Shown here piece after piece: positions 21,480-32,236 of a stretch of 53,161 bases of DNA. Source of the stretch: Russula earlei. Lineage: Eukaryota > Basidiomycota > Agaricomycetes > Russulales > Russulaceae. Every line of letters starts with the position of its first letter. Position 1 is the first letter of the stretch. A program made the translations under genes and the position numbers. Below the pieces are notes generated by a model that did no database searches, was not told the DNA's origin, and saw nothing but the letters and a program-made list of their open reading frames with translations. The stretch spans positions 1-53,161 of the forward strand of contig JAGFNK010000366.1 of assembly GCA_025769875.1 (NCBI GenBank). Reading direction: 5' to 3'.

Positions 21480-22841
21480 CTATTCAATAACATGTTCTGC
21501 GCGGTCCCTCTGAATTCTCTGATACTGCTCCCACATGTCATCAGCAATTTTATCTTGCCTGATATTTGCTTGCTCCCTCTCACGCTGCATCACAGGGCCT
21601 GTTCCAAGTTCACCAGCCAGCGCTTCCTCTTCTTGTGCGTCCATCTGGAGGTCAGCCACTTGGTCGTCAAAGGTGCCAATCTCCCTAGAGTCATATGCGC
21701 GAATAAGATTGTGAAGTGCTGCGAGCGCACATGGGACACGTGCTTGAACTCCCATGTCATACTTGTGGGGTTGTGAGAGAATCTTGAAATGCCACTTGAG
21801 AATTCCAAAAATGCATTCAATGACATTGCGAGCTTGGGCATGACGCAAATTGAACAGCTCCTTGGGTGTGCGTGGCCTAGGACAAACATCAGTAAGACAA
21901 CTTGAAAGTAAGACAACAAAGACTCACCTTGTGCGAGCATGGCCCCATTCAGCTAGATGGTACCGCACACCTCGATAAGGGGTGAGAAGTACATCTGTTG
22001 AGGCAAAACCCGCATCACCAAGATAACACTTCCCCCTTGGGACACGAAGATCAGAATGATGTGCTGCATGAAAAAGTGTCGCGTCAGCAGTGGAACCCTC
22101 CCAACCAGTCAGCAGGTAGGTGAAGCGGAGGTCGAATGAGCATCCCACGAGGCAGTTCTGCATGAGACCTCCTTTGCGGTTCCTTGCTGCATCACGCTCT
22201 GCAGCAGTGGCAAAACAGTTGATATGTGTACCGTCAATAGCACCCAGCGTGTCCTTGAGAAATGGAAAGAATTTGGGGTTGCTTTGGATGAAGGGGTGAG
22301 GGGGTGAATCGGCATCAGGAAGGCGCACAAATGTGGTGTAGAAGGGAGGGCTCGAGAGAATGCCTAGAATTTTTTTAAAATACCTAGCTATCCATCAGAC
22401 AACATCTGAAAGAAACCTGAGAGATACTTACTTTGAAATGGTGCGGGGTGACCGCTGAAAACACTCTCTGACATGTGTCGATGGCAGCCCTGTGACAGCT
22501 GTATAAAGGAAGATAGCAATTTGTTCTTTGACTTGGACGTGTCGTGATGATGAGATACCAAGTCGTTGGAGGATCCGCTGGAGGATGATAAATACTTTTT
22601 TATGCACCCCAAGCTCAGTCTGAATGCGCTCTGGATGGCCAGTGAGTAGGTCCTCAACCCACTTAGCCCCAGTGTATGAAGATGTGTGATATGGGATAGG
22701 AGGACGATAGAGGGGTTCAAGGAGCTCAAGTAATGCTTGGCAGCAAAGTAGGAGAACAGTTGACATATTTAACATGACATAGAGCCGTTGGTGCCGTTGG
22801 CGTTGCCATTGTACCCATTGCTGATGAGGGTTATCGGGCAT
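21480..22841 (-). CDS. PIF/Harbinger DDE transposase, three or more exons
   Basis: ATG at 22841-22839 (MPDNPHQQWVQW). The first exon contains the helix-turn-helix-like segment ELGVHKKVFIILQRILQRLG and EQIAIFLYTAVTGL (about 22620-22440). An intron follows, then an exon (about 22328-21924) with ADSPPHPFIQSNPKFFPFLK, the first catalytic Asp in LGAIDGTHIN, and the second in EGSTADATLFHAA, plus PRGKCYLGDAGFA. After another intron, the last exon (about 21875-21480) carries LRHAQARNVIECIFGILKWH with the catalytic Glu (NVIE) and a helical, acidic tail. All three DDE residues are present. I see no stop inside the exons. Splice positions are approximate. Confidence 0.85.
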
Positions 22842-22984
22842 CTTGAGCAAGGGAGGGGACAACAATGGGGACAAAGCATGCAACTTTTTGACAGAAATTG
22901 TTTTTGGCACATCACATGTAATTTCACAATATGTGAAATATTTATTTGGATACACATACATGACACAACAACACAAATCATTGC

Positions 22985-24140
22985 TTACGCTTGCTTCACT
23001 TTCTCCACCAGATTACATATGTATCCACATGCAAACTCACGTGATGACTCCATGGATATGAGCGCGAGGTAGCCATCCACCTCTCCGATGCCACAATTGG
23101 CAAACAGGGATAATGCTGGGACAATATCATCAGTTGGCAACCAACAACCATTTGTGATATCCTTGATATCACTGGCAAGGTGTTGGACTGCCAGTGTCCG
23201 GCATGGATACTCAGGAAGTGCCAAAAATCCAGGTACAGTATCACCTGCAAGTGCGGGTGCGGGTGTGGGTGTGAGTGCGGGTGTGGGTGCGAATTCAGGC
23301 ACGGGCGGGGAGAAACCAAGAGAATGGACAGTTGAGTCAAAGACATCAACAACTCTGTTCATGACCGCTGTAACACCCATGACAGCAGATGCCACGGTGT
23401 CACCCCTCTGTTTTTTAGCTGAAGATGTTTCGGTCATCAGGATATTGTCAATGCGAGGTGATTTATGCTTGTTGGTTACGAAGTCGAATAAGGTATTTGA
23501 TGGTGAAGTCGATGCCCTCCTGCTGCCGCCAACTTGAGACAAATTGGGGGTCAGGTGAGCAGGAGTAGGTGGCTGGGATGGAGCATGCTCAGCACGAGGT
23601 GTTGGCTGCGAAGCCCGGTATGCATGTTTGCCTTTGGTTTTTGTTCCTACAAGAGATTCCATGGCCTCGCAATGTGGCCAGCCCTTGTGGTGGAACTTCT
23701 TGACCGCTGGTTTGTCCTACTAAAGTAAGATATTGTCAACAAATCAGGAGTTACAGACGCACTGTGACCAGCTCATCATACACTGCCTGATTTTGATTTT
23801 CTGCTGATATGTCCATTCCTGTCACATCATCCCAAGCCATGCCAGACTTATTTTTGATTGCTGAAATGGTGTCCCAGTCAGTCTTCATCTAGTTGAACAG
23901 TGTCAGTGTTGAGGTGTAGTGAAAAGAGGAAACATGTACCCTTTGCCACTTCGTCTTGCACGAGCTCAGAGTTTTGAAGCCACCCTTCCTACAAAGGGAC
24001 CTAATTTGACTGGCCGCCTCATTGAAGACTTGATCCTTGAACATAGCGTTGGACATCATTTGGTCCTTGTGCTCCAAGAGGAAGTTTAAGAACTCGGCTT
24101 CCTCCTCAGTCGTCCATCTTGCCTTGATATCTGCTCAGGT
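22985..24140 (-). CDS. Myb/SANT-like protein of the Harbinger element
   Basis: The N-terminal exon (about 24130-23942) reads IKARWTTEEEAEFLNFLLEH, KDQVFNEAASQIRSL and SSCKTKWQR, a Myb/SANT-like DNA-binding domain as found in the second gene of Harbinger elements. An exon about 23890-23770 has KTDWDTISAIKNKSGMAWDD, and the last exon (about 23720-22985) begins KPAVKKFHHKGWPHCEAMES, passes through a disordered region with a TPAPTPAP-like repeat and ends NLVEKVKQA. These proteins import and target the transposase in characterised Harbinger systems; the role here is inferred. It lies just upstream of the transposase and is transcribed the same way. Confidence 0.75.
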
Positions 24141-24289
24141 TTCTTCTTCAGAGGAATCAGAGCTTCTTGACAAGCGGGTCTGCATGGGAGGTGATGATCA
24201 GGATCAGGAAAATAAAGTGTGGGGCGATGCCGAAGTGAAGGTGAAAAAGAAGGTACTGACAAAGGGCTTACACATGTGCAATCACACAC

Positions 24290-24474
24290 AAATATGCAAA
24301 TATGTGAATATGCAAATCACAAGCGAATAAAAACTCATATTAAAAAAAAACCTATTAGTTTATCATATATGCAATGTCACTTATATCACACTGGTCACAC
24401 CAGTCACTCCTGGAAAATCCCGACATTCAAGTTCAAGTTCGAAGTTCAAGAATTCTTGGTTGGTATCATGGGCC
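24290..24474 (-). repeat. Right terminal inverted repeat of Harbinger element
   Basis: Reverse complement of 21160-21345 with few mismatches. Confidence 0.9.
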
Positions 24475-25019
24475 TTATATACTGTATCTATGTGCAGCTA
24501 AAATCTGGGAGCCTAATATTTAGTTCTTGAAATGTCAATTTTCGGGTGCTGACATGAGTGCAAAACTTTGAACTGCCATATCTCAACTGTTTCTGAATTG
24601 ATTGACTTGGAACTTCGACAGTGGGATCTCATGTACTGTATCTAGGTGCAGCCCAAGAGTTGGGGTCTAATTCTCTGTTCTTGAAGTTTTGATTTTTGGG
24701 TGCAATCTGAGTGTGAAATTTCGAACTGCCATATCTCAACCATTTCTCAATGGATTGCCTTGAAACTTGGACAGTGGGATCTCATATAATGTGTCTAGGT
24801 GCAGCCAAAGAGTTGGTGTCTAATTATCAGTTCTTGAAGTTTCGATTTTTGGGTGCCCATCTGCATGTGATTTTTCGAACTGTCATATCTCAACCATTTC
24901 TCGATGGATTGCCTTGAAACTTGGACAGTAGAACCTCATGTACTGTATCCAGAGGCAGCCAAATAATTGGTTTCACTCGTTGAATTTTCACGTTTTGGGG
25001 TGCTGACCCCAAGCATGAT

Positions 25020-25432
25020 AAAATTACATTATCCCTACAGCTGAGCACATGATATGATACAACTATTTATGATGTAGCATGTGAGAAGGGCACGTTCATG
25101 GGACCGGACAAGGACTGATGGAAGAGCGATAAGACAAAATCGAAACAATGATGTGAGGCGTGCATCGAGGCAGCAATTGCAATCGTGCATGAATGGGCGA
25201 GGCGAGGCGATGGTGGGCTGCGAGCCCTCGAGTACGGCGGTGGCAAATGATGACAAACGATGGGGGGGTGGCTTGGTAGTTGGAGCAACGCAGTGAGCGA
25301 CAGTGTGCTGCTGTCAGGCACCTTTCGGCATTTCTTGTGCGTGATGCGGCATTCGTGCACTACGATTGTTGCATTTCACACTGCTTACCCCTCTCACACT
25401 TCAAAAAATGCGGCTTTTTATTATGCAAGCCG
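25020..25432. other. Left-arm stretch without recognised gene
   Basis: Mirrored at about 28680-29090. Open frames on the minus strand (for example 25256-25035) are also open in the other arm but resemble nothing known. Confidence 0.4.
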
Positions 25433-25639
25433 TCAGGAAATGTCTTCCATATGTGGTGCGTCATACTTACCTGAAGCCAGGAAATTGCTGTTGACCCTTG
25501 GACATGAAGGCTTGCTCCGTTCACCTGGCTCATCCACAACATAACCCTCAAAATAGAGCTGGAGGTTCCCTTCACCGACCGCAGGAAGCTTTCCCTGGTC
25601 CTGTCCAACAACAGAAGAGGTGAACGCAAGCAGCAGCAT
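25433..25639 (-). pseudogene. Unrecognised coding-like block in left arm
   Basis: The open frame reads VVGQDQGKLPAVGEGNLQLY then FEGYVVDEPGERSKPS and VNSNFLASGKYD. A GTAAGTATG donor-like sequence occurs after NFLAS. The same block occurs at 28473-28679. Its composition looks like a real exon, possibly a second captured host-gene piece, but I cannot name it. Confidence 0.35.
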
Positions 25640-25814
25640 TCAAGTTTTGAACTGTCGGCGGCCGGCCACGTGTGAGCCAGCAGAGCGGTGACTGGAGGAA
25701 GGATGAGTTTTGTACATATGGCAGGGAGAAATAACATTGCATACCTTTGTTGTTTTGTCAACTTTTCATTTTGCTCTCCCACACAGTTTACCACAGTATC
25801 ATATGTGTGTGGTC

Positions 25815-26540
25815 TCAAGCGAGACCTGGAACTTGCACGTCATGGGCTCCCTCCTCTGCAGTGAGTTCAGACGTGCACCGATGGGCATGTGCAAGCAGGC
25901 ATCTCACATAAAGGATAAAGAGTGGATCTTCCGCTGACAAGATATCTGGCATGCAGAAATTGAGGACCTGCATCGTCTCCTCATGCCACCACTTGTCACG
26001 GCCCTGCATCCATGGAACTTCATTCCCCGTGCACCTAAGAACGAGGACGTGCTCAACGTGCGGGCAGACCTTGAGTGCCAAATCGACTATTGCTTTGGTT
26101 GCAATAGTCTTCCCACTGCGACACCCTTCATCGGCAATAAGGACGACACGGCTCTGGCAGTCATTGATATGGTCACATTGTGCCTCTGCAGAGAAGCCAG
26201 CGAACACAAGAGTGGATGGCACCAATGAGCGCTACACGCGAGGAGGGCAGCGACCTCTTGCCATGCCATAGGAAGGTAGATAGAGATGGCATTGCCTTAA
26301 TTGATGCTGAGAGATTTTCAGTACATTGGCAACACTAGAAGTTTTGTGTGGCAGTTCAGCATAGGGATCTGTTGGGCTCATTGGCTTTGTAAATGATAGT
26401 GGTCTGGGAGAGATGAGTGATCAGACACGGAGATACCCGGAAATGGCTCTTGATCAACCATAATATATGATGGTACGGACCTTGTTGGGATGTTTGAATG
26501 CCTAACGGTCTACACTGTTGTACGACACATTCAGACCTAC
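25815..26540 (-). pseudogene. Acetyl-CoA synthetase fragment, left arm
   Basis: The strand mirrors the right-arm copy. It contains LNVSYNSVDR, stop, AFKHPNK, a GT-AG intron, TIIYKA, then LPMAWQ-like and LACS, and [20 protein letters not shown] with [43 protein letters not shown] and DPLFILY. These are acetate-CoA ligase (ACS) signatures from before the AMP-binding P-loop. The copy stops after FILY, before the TSGSTG-type motif. It shares the nonsense codon and frameshifts of the right-arm copy, so the damage is older than the duplication. Confidence 0.85.
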
Positions 26541-26945
26541 GGGGATGAGGCAACATGAGGGGTGGCGTGGGGTGTATTACTTATGTCAGCAGCATCTCTG
26601 GCACTGGCGGTGTGGAGGCTGTTTCTGCTCCTCCTGAGGTGGTGAGTGACTAAGCTCAGGTCCGGGGCCTTCTTGGACAATGTGTGTTGCATGAGACTAA
26701 AACGACAGTCGGGGTTGAGACCAAGATGGTGGCATGGACGAGCTCAGGTGATGGCTGCGAGTGAGACTGAAGTGGTGGAAGAAGCCAGACGAAGCTGACA
26801 TTGTAGGGGCTGGCTGGACCAAAGTAACGGCAGCTAGAGGGGACGACAAGGAGGCTGAGACTGCGGCGACTGGGACTGAGACAGCAAGGCGGCATGTGTG
26901 GCCAACAGAATGGCCAACAGAACTGAAATGACTAGACGGCGGATG

Positions 26946-27164
26946 AAGCAGGTGTGGATGGACAAGAGGTGGCAGTGGGCAGGACAGGGGCCATGATGGC
27001 GACGACTTGGCAAGGCTAAGAATGGAGCAGCTGATGAAGCTATGATGGGGGTTGATGGTGGATGAGGGCAGAGGGGACTGGGGGTGGTGGTAATTGGGGA
27101 GTCTGACTCCGACTCCGAGACAGTCACTTTTCGCTCACTTACATCTGTATACATGGAGATTTTT
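26946..27164. other. Spacer between the arms of the giant inverted repeat
   Basis: About 219 bp of unique sequence, purine-rich on its left half. Open frames crossing it are by-products of the palindrome, and no gene is supported. Confidence 0.7.
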
Positions 27165-27573
27165 CGTCCGCCGTCTAGTCGTTTCAGTTCTGTTGGCCAT
27201 TCTGTTGGCCACACGTGCCGCCTTGCTGTCTCAGTCCCAGTCGCCACAGTCTCAGCCTCCTTGTTGTCCCCTCTAGCTGCCGTTACTTTGGTCCAGCCAG
27301 CCCCTACAATGTCAGCTTCGTCTGGCTTCTTCCACCACTTCAGTCTCACTCGCAGCCATCACCTGAGCTCATCCATGCCACCATCTTGGTCTCAACCCCG
27401 ACTGTCGTTTTAGTCTCATGCAACACACATTGTCCAAGAAGGCCCCGGACCTGAGCTTAGTCACTCACCACCTCAGGAGGAGCAGAAACAGCCTTCACAC
27501 CACCAGTACCAGAGACGCTGCTGACATAAGTAATACGCCCCATGCCACCCCTCATGTTGCCTCATCCCCATAG

Positions 27574-28297
27574 GTCTGAATGTGTCGTACAACAGTGTAG
27601 ACCGTTAGGCATTCAAACATCCCAACAAGGTCTGTACCGTCATATATTATGGTTGATCAAGAGCCATTTCCGGGTATCTCCATGTCTGATCGCTCATCTC
27701 TCCCAGACCACTATCATTTACAAAGCTGATGAACCCAACAGATCCCTATGCTGAACTGCCACACGAAACTTCTAGTGTTGCCAATGTACTGAAAATCTCT
27801 TGGCATCAATTAAGGCAATGCCATCTCTATCTACCTTCCTATGGCATGGCAAGTGGTCGCTGCCCTCCTCGCATGTAGCGCTCATTGGTGCCATCCACTC
27901 TGTTGTGTTCGCTGGCTTCTCTGCAGAGGCGCAATGTGACCATATCAATGACTGCCAGAGCCGCATCGTCCTTATTGCTGACGAAGGGTGTCACGGTGGG
28001 AAGACTATTGCAACCAAACCAATAGTCGATTTGGCACTCAAGGTCTGCCCGCACGTTGAGCATGTCCTTGTTCTTAGGTGCACGGGGAACGAAGTTCCGT
28101 GGACGCAGGGCCGTGACAAGTGGTGGCATGAGGAGATGACGTGGGTCCTCAATTTCTGCATGCCAGATATCTTGTCAGTGGAAGATCCACTCTTTATCCT
28201 TTATGTGAGATGCCTGCTTGCACATGCCCATCGGTGCGCGTCTGAACTCGCTGCAGAGGAGGGAGCCCGTGACATGCAAGTTCCAGGTCTCACTTGA
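27574..28297 (+). pseudogene. Acetyl-CoA synthetase fragment, right arm
   Basis: An exon begins after CCCATAG at 27573 and reads LNVSYNSVDR, TAG (a Trp in the family), AFKHPNK. An intron runs 27630-27706 (GTCTGT to CTCCCAG). Next is TTIIYKADEPN, a one-base insertion, [18 protein letters not shown], then [18 protein letters not shown], another one-base change, [60 protein letters not shown] and DPLFILY. Acetyl-CoA synthetase activates acetate in the cytosol. Only an internal piece is present, with an intron retained, so it was captured at DNA level rather than from mRNA. After FILY a GTGAGATGC donor may mark the next intron. Confidence 0.87.
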
Positions 28298-28472
28298 GAC
28301 CACACACATACGATACTGTGGTACACTGTGTGGGAGAGCAAAATGAAAAGTTGACAAAACAACAAAGGTATGCAATGTTATTTCTCCCTGCCATATGTAC
28401 AAAACTCATCCTTCCTCCAGTCACCGCTCTGCTGGCTCACATGTGGCTGGCCACCGACAGTTCAAAACTTGA

Positions 28473-28679
28473 ATGCTGCTGCTCGCATTTGCCTCTTCTG
28501 TTGTTGGACAGGACCAGGGAAAGCTTCCCGCGGTCGGTGAAGGGAACCTCCAGCTCTATTTTGAGGGTTATGTTGTGGATGAGCCAGGTGAACGGAGCAA
28601 GCCTTCATGTCCAAGGGTCAACAGCAATTTCCTGGTTTCAGGTAAGTATGACGCACCACATATGGAAGACATTTCCTGA
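28473..28679 (+). pseudogene. Unrecognised coding-like block in right arm
   Basis: Mirror copy of 25433-25639 (GQDQGKLPAVGEGNLQLYFE, VNSNFLVSGKYD), with few differences. Confidence 0.35.
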
Positions 28680-29217
28680 TGGCTTGCATAATAAAAGCCA
28701 CATTTTTTGAAGTGTGAGAGGGGTAAGCGGTGTGAAATGCAACAATCGTAGTGCACAAATGCTGCGTCATGCACAAGAAACGCCAAAAGGTGCCTGACAG
28801 CAGCACACTGTCGCTCACTGCGTTGCTCCAACTACTGAGCCACCCCCCCATCGTTTGTCATCGTTCACCACTGCCGTACTCAAGGGCTCGCAGCCCACCA
28901 TCGCCTTGCCTCGCCCATTCATGCGCAATCACAATCGCTGCCTCGACACACGCCTTGCGTCATTGTTTCGATTTTGTCTTATCGCTCTTCTGTCAGTCCT
29001 TGTCCGGTCCCATGAACGTGCCCTTCTCACGTGCTACGTCATAAATAGTTGTATCATATCATGTGCTCAGCTGTAGGGATAATGTAATTTTATCATGCTT
29101 GGGGTCAGCACCTCAAAACGTGAAAATTCAATGAGTGAAACCAATTATTTGGCTGCCTCTGGATACAGTACATGAGGTTCTACTGTCCAAGTTTCAAGGC
29201 AATCCATTGAGAAATGG

Positions 29218-29225
29218 TTGAGATA
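29218..29225 (+). repeat. Target duplication of the non-autonomous hAT (left)
   Basis: TTGAGATA, repeated at 31306-31313. The other arm has a single copy. Confidence 0.92.
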
Positions 29226-31305
29226 TAGGGCTGTTCACCATACCGTATTACAGGTATGGCCGTATATGTGACAGGTCCAAACAGGTCTACCTGTCCTGAC
29301 CCCATACCGTATATCAACTTACTGTGAACTCAAACAGGACGGTACGGGGGATTGAAAGGCCGTATTATGGGTAACGGGTTATATATTAGGAACTAAACTA
29401 CTAATACGACACATTCTCATTGCAAGTGCAATTTCTTTTTGACTAGTATAAGGGTCCTGATGGTCTCCACCTTCAAGCTAGTGTGACGGAGAGAGATTGT
29501 GTCTCAGCCACCAGAGAAAACCCTCTCTACAGCCACTGCAGAAGAGAACAGAGAGGAAACAAGGGTAGATGTATTCTGAGAGGATTGGGTATGGATGTGT
29601 GTGATCGTGGCATTGAGGCGACATGGGAAATGAAATGAAATGAAACTAAACTTTGAAAGGGTATGGTAGGTGGTAGCAACGAGTGGGCACTAGTTGGCAT
29701 GGCCGAAATGCCGCGCAGGGGTGGTCGGTCAGCTGTCAAGTGTTGGGGGCTTTTGCCTGACTGATGAGGCAGTGGCGGGCAGGCATGTGGGTGTGGGCAA
29801 GCGTGCGGGTGCATGGTAGCATTGGAGGAGGAGCGGGTGTGTATGTCGGAGGTGAGAGGCGGAGGGCATGGAGGCGTTTGCGTGTGATGTGGTGGTGGAA
29901 GAAAGGAGGGTGTTGGGCACACGTGTTGGGCGTTCGGTGGTAACATCGTCAGAGGTGGAGGAGAGGGAGTGTGTGTTGAAGGCGAGAGGCAGAGGGCATG
30001 GTGTGCTTGCATGTGTTGTGGCGGTGGGAGAGAGGGAGTTGTGCATGCATGTGCCTGTCATTTGACTGCTGGCTGGATTCTCGCGGCGGGTGGCACTTTG
30101 TCAGTCTGGCCTGTTCCATGTCTGAGCCAGCAAGTCGCCTTACAGCATTGTGCAGAGTTGAATGGAGGCTGGATCATCCTTTGATGGATGCACCTTGATC
30201 TCTTGAAGATACCGTGGGCAGTCGTCATTCGTGAGACAACTATCAAGTAAGCATTTGAGTTTGAGCTATCCAACCATTCAAAGCAGTTGATAGCGAACTG
30301 ACCCATTGGAATAGAGGATTGCTGGGCACCCATGATGAATGTGGTGAAACCCTCGGCCTTACAGACCGCCTGCATTCACTGCTGAGATGTGAATGTCCAG
30401 TGTGACCAATGGAGCTTGTGATGGATGCACAACCACAAAATATGGTGATGCCTGAAGAAATTTGGTGGTACAATTGTGGTTGCTTGGGGGCAGTGCTAGG
30501 ACTCAGCATTGATGGAGGCGCACTAGCACTGCGGTGCTGCTGGAAGCAAAAAAAAAGTCAACCCGGGGTCAGCGTGCAGACCCCAACAAACAAACTTACT
30601 GCTAATGCTGCTGCTGTCTCACATCTGGCAGGTAGATTTTTGGCGTGAACTTTGAGTGTGCGCAAGATGGTAGCAACATCTGCTGAAGGGGGGTGGGAAG
30701 CCATGCTTGCGCTCAAGCGCTTCACCACATGAGCATCCACTGGCGCATGGTGTGTGCCGCAAGCTCCTGGGCATATTGCATTTTGCAGAGCTCGATTGTA
30801 TCAATGGTCATTTTTTGTTTGACAGGAGCAATTGAGTGGGAGAAGAGAGTCAAGGAATGATAGTTGGTTTAGAGGAAACGTTGGTCATGGTGGAAAATCA
30901 CCTGTCATTTTAAACAGCGCCTGAGGATCCACAAACAATCCAGCGATGATCAGGATGTCCAGCCTAAAACTCAGGAGAACTCACAAAATAATACAACTAA
31001 GAGAGAAAAGCATACAAATTGTTTGCAATAGATGGCTGAACGTTGAGCATTGGATGCTAGACAGTGGAAGCTGTTTATCTCATCAGCGAGGGACATTGGC
31101 GATACATGTTGTCCAGAGAAATAATATGTTCCACATCTAGACTACGAAGTACCTGTATGATGGCCATTTACAGCCATCAACTAACAGGTCTCAACGGGTA
31201 ATACCCATCCCATACCTGTACCATATAAACTCTGCAGCAGTCAGCAAACAGGATGGGTACGGGTCCCGTACACCCGTACATACATGGGTACGGTGCACAG
31301 CCCTA
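29226..31305. mobile_element. Non-autonomous hAT-type element, 2080 bp
   Basis: Terminal inverted repeats TAGGGCTGTTCACC (29226-29239) and its near-complement GGTGCACAGCCCTA (31292-31305), with an 8-bp duplication TTGAGATA, fit hAT. Subterminal regions are rich in TACCGTA / CCCGTAC / TACGGG words on both ends. No transposase motif was found inside. Open frames at 29527-30012 (-) and 30243-30509 (-) are low-complexity and unconvincing. Its ends differ from the hAT at 8307, so it belongs to a different family. Confidence 0.9.
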
Positions 31306-31403
31306 TTGAGATATGACAGTTCGAAAAATCGCACGCAGATGGGCACCCAAAAATCAAAACTTCAAGAACTGATAATTAGACACCAACTCTTTGGCTGCAC
31401 CTA

Positions 31404-31408
31404 GACAC
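31404..31408 (+). repeat. Target duplication GACAC (left of solo LTR)
   Basis: GACAC also at 32237-32241. The opposite arm at about 24792-24796 reads the uninterrupted site. Confidence 0.9.
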
Positions 31409-32236
31409 TGTTACGAACCAAGGCCAGGTCCTGGCCGTAGATGGTCCTATTTCACTCAAGAGAGACCTCTCTCATTTTGCATTACCAACTCCCTTCCATT
31501 TTCTGGGCTATCCCTCCTGCAGTGCAAGATATTGCTATTGCAAAGGCACTATAACATGACCAGGCACCTGTTTCCTAATCGGGTAATAATCGCGTGGCAG
31601 CCACATGGTCACCCAGCCACCAGAAACCCAAAACAGCGGCACAAACTCTTAGAAACTGTTGCATAACTCATCTGATGTCATCAAGGCTCCAATGACATCA
31701 TGGCTGACTGAGCGACTCCACAGTGACCTCTAGGCTCACTAAGCGCTCCACAGTGACATTATAATGATGTCATCACTCCACAATGATCAGTAATGCGCTC
31801 AGTAAGCCTGAAACTTGACACAAGCGAGTTTATGCCTCTGTAGTCCTATTGGATGGTACCAAAGAGTCTAGAATAGTCCCAGTTCTTTGTAATCGACCCT
31901 GTACACTGTATATAAGCCCCAATAAAGTATGGCAGTCGTCAGACTGTCCATTTGTGATAGTCTCATCTTCCTGGGTACTCCCCTGCGACTGCTCAGTTTA
32001 AAGACTCCCCTCACTTCCAAGGTACTCTTCAATGACCGCCTTGTCTAAAGCCCTCTCGCTGCACTGGCCTCCAGTCTTCGCCTCTGCCTCCAGTTACACG
32101 TACCAGTCCCCATCTGGTACATTCTAGTCATTTGGCTCATCCTCCTGTTTAACGCCGCCTACGCCGTGTACCATCTGTTCTGACCCTTGCCCACCTGCTC
32201 CTGAGTCCACATAGATCAGCAGTATGTGTCTTGACA
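31409..32236 (+). mobile_element. Solo LTR, 828 bp, in the right arm
   Basis: It begins TGTTACGAACC and ends GTGTCTTGACA with 5-bp GACAC duplications. It contains TATATAAGCCCC followed by AATAAAG (31907-31925), then GGCAGTCGTCAGACTGTCC, the same order as the solo LTR at 37607. No internal region or partner LTR is adjacent, so intra-element recombination has removed the rest. The TSD size and TG...CA ends fit a Gypsy- or Copia-type LTR; shared motifs only show that the two are relatives. Confidence 0.92.

Larger units (their letters stand above)
21160..24474 (-). mobile_element. PIF/Harbinger DNA transposon, 3315 bp, two genes
   Basis: Long terminal inverted repeats of about 185 bp begin GGCCCATGATACCAACC (21160 on) and end with the complement at 24474. 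They include GAATTCTTGAACTTCGAACT and a run of T before AATATGAGTTTTTATTCG. The TTA target duplication, a DDE transposase and a separate Myb/SANT-like protein are the superfamily hallmarks. Both genes are on the minus strand. Confidence 0.95.
21106..25010 (+). repeat. Subterminal tandem repeat, about 153-bp unit (left arm)
   Basis: The phrase ATATCTCAAC starts at 21106, 24578, 24731 and 24885. Intervals are 153 and 154 bp, and the first interval is also 154 once the 3318-bp Harbinger insertion plus TSD is subtracted. Each unit contains TTGCCTTGAAACTT-GACAGT, TACTGTATCTAGGTGCAGCC, GTTCTTGAAGTTTCGATTTT and GGGTGC. The same array, reversed, is at 29120-29226 and 31306-32640. Confidence 0.85.
21039..26945 (+). 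repeat. Left arm of the giant inverted repeat
   Basis: Reverse complement of 27165-32675 after removal of the Harbinger insertion at 21160-24477. Confidence 0.88.

Noticed and set aside
26656..27454. Identical 79-residue open frames on opposite strands (26656-26895 and 27215-27454), and a 171-residue frame across the centre (26834-27349)
   Set aside because: They are mirror images produced by the inverted repeat; composition is Ser/Pro/Leu-rich with no domain, and the central frame simply reads through the spacer.
29527..30012. 161-residue minus-strand frame in the non-autonomous hAT as a gene
   Set aside because: His/Pro/Ser low complexity, overlapping frames equally open, no conserved motif; typical of GT-rich filler on the other strand.
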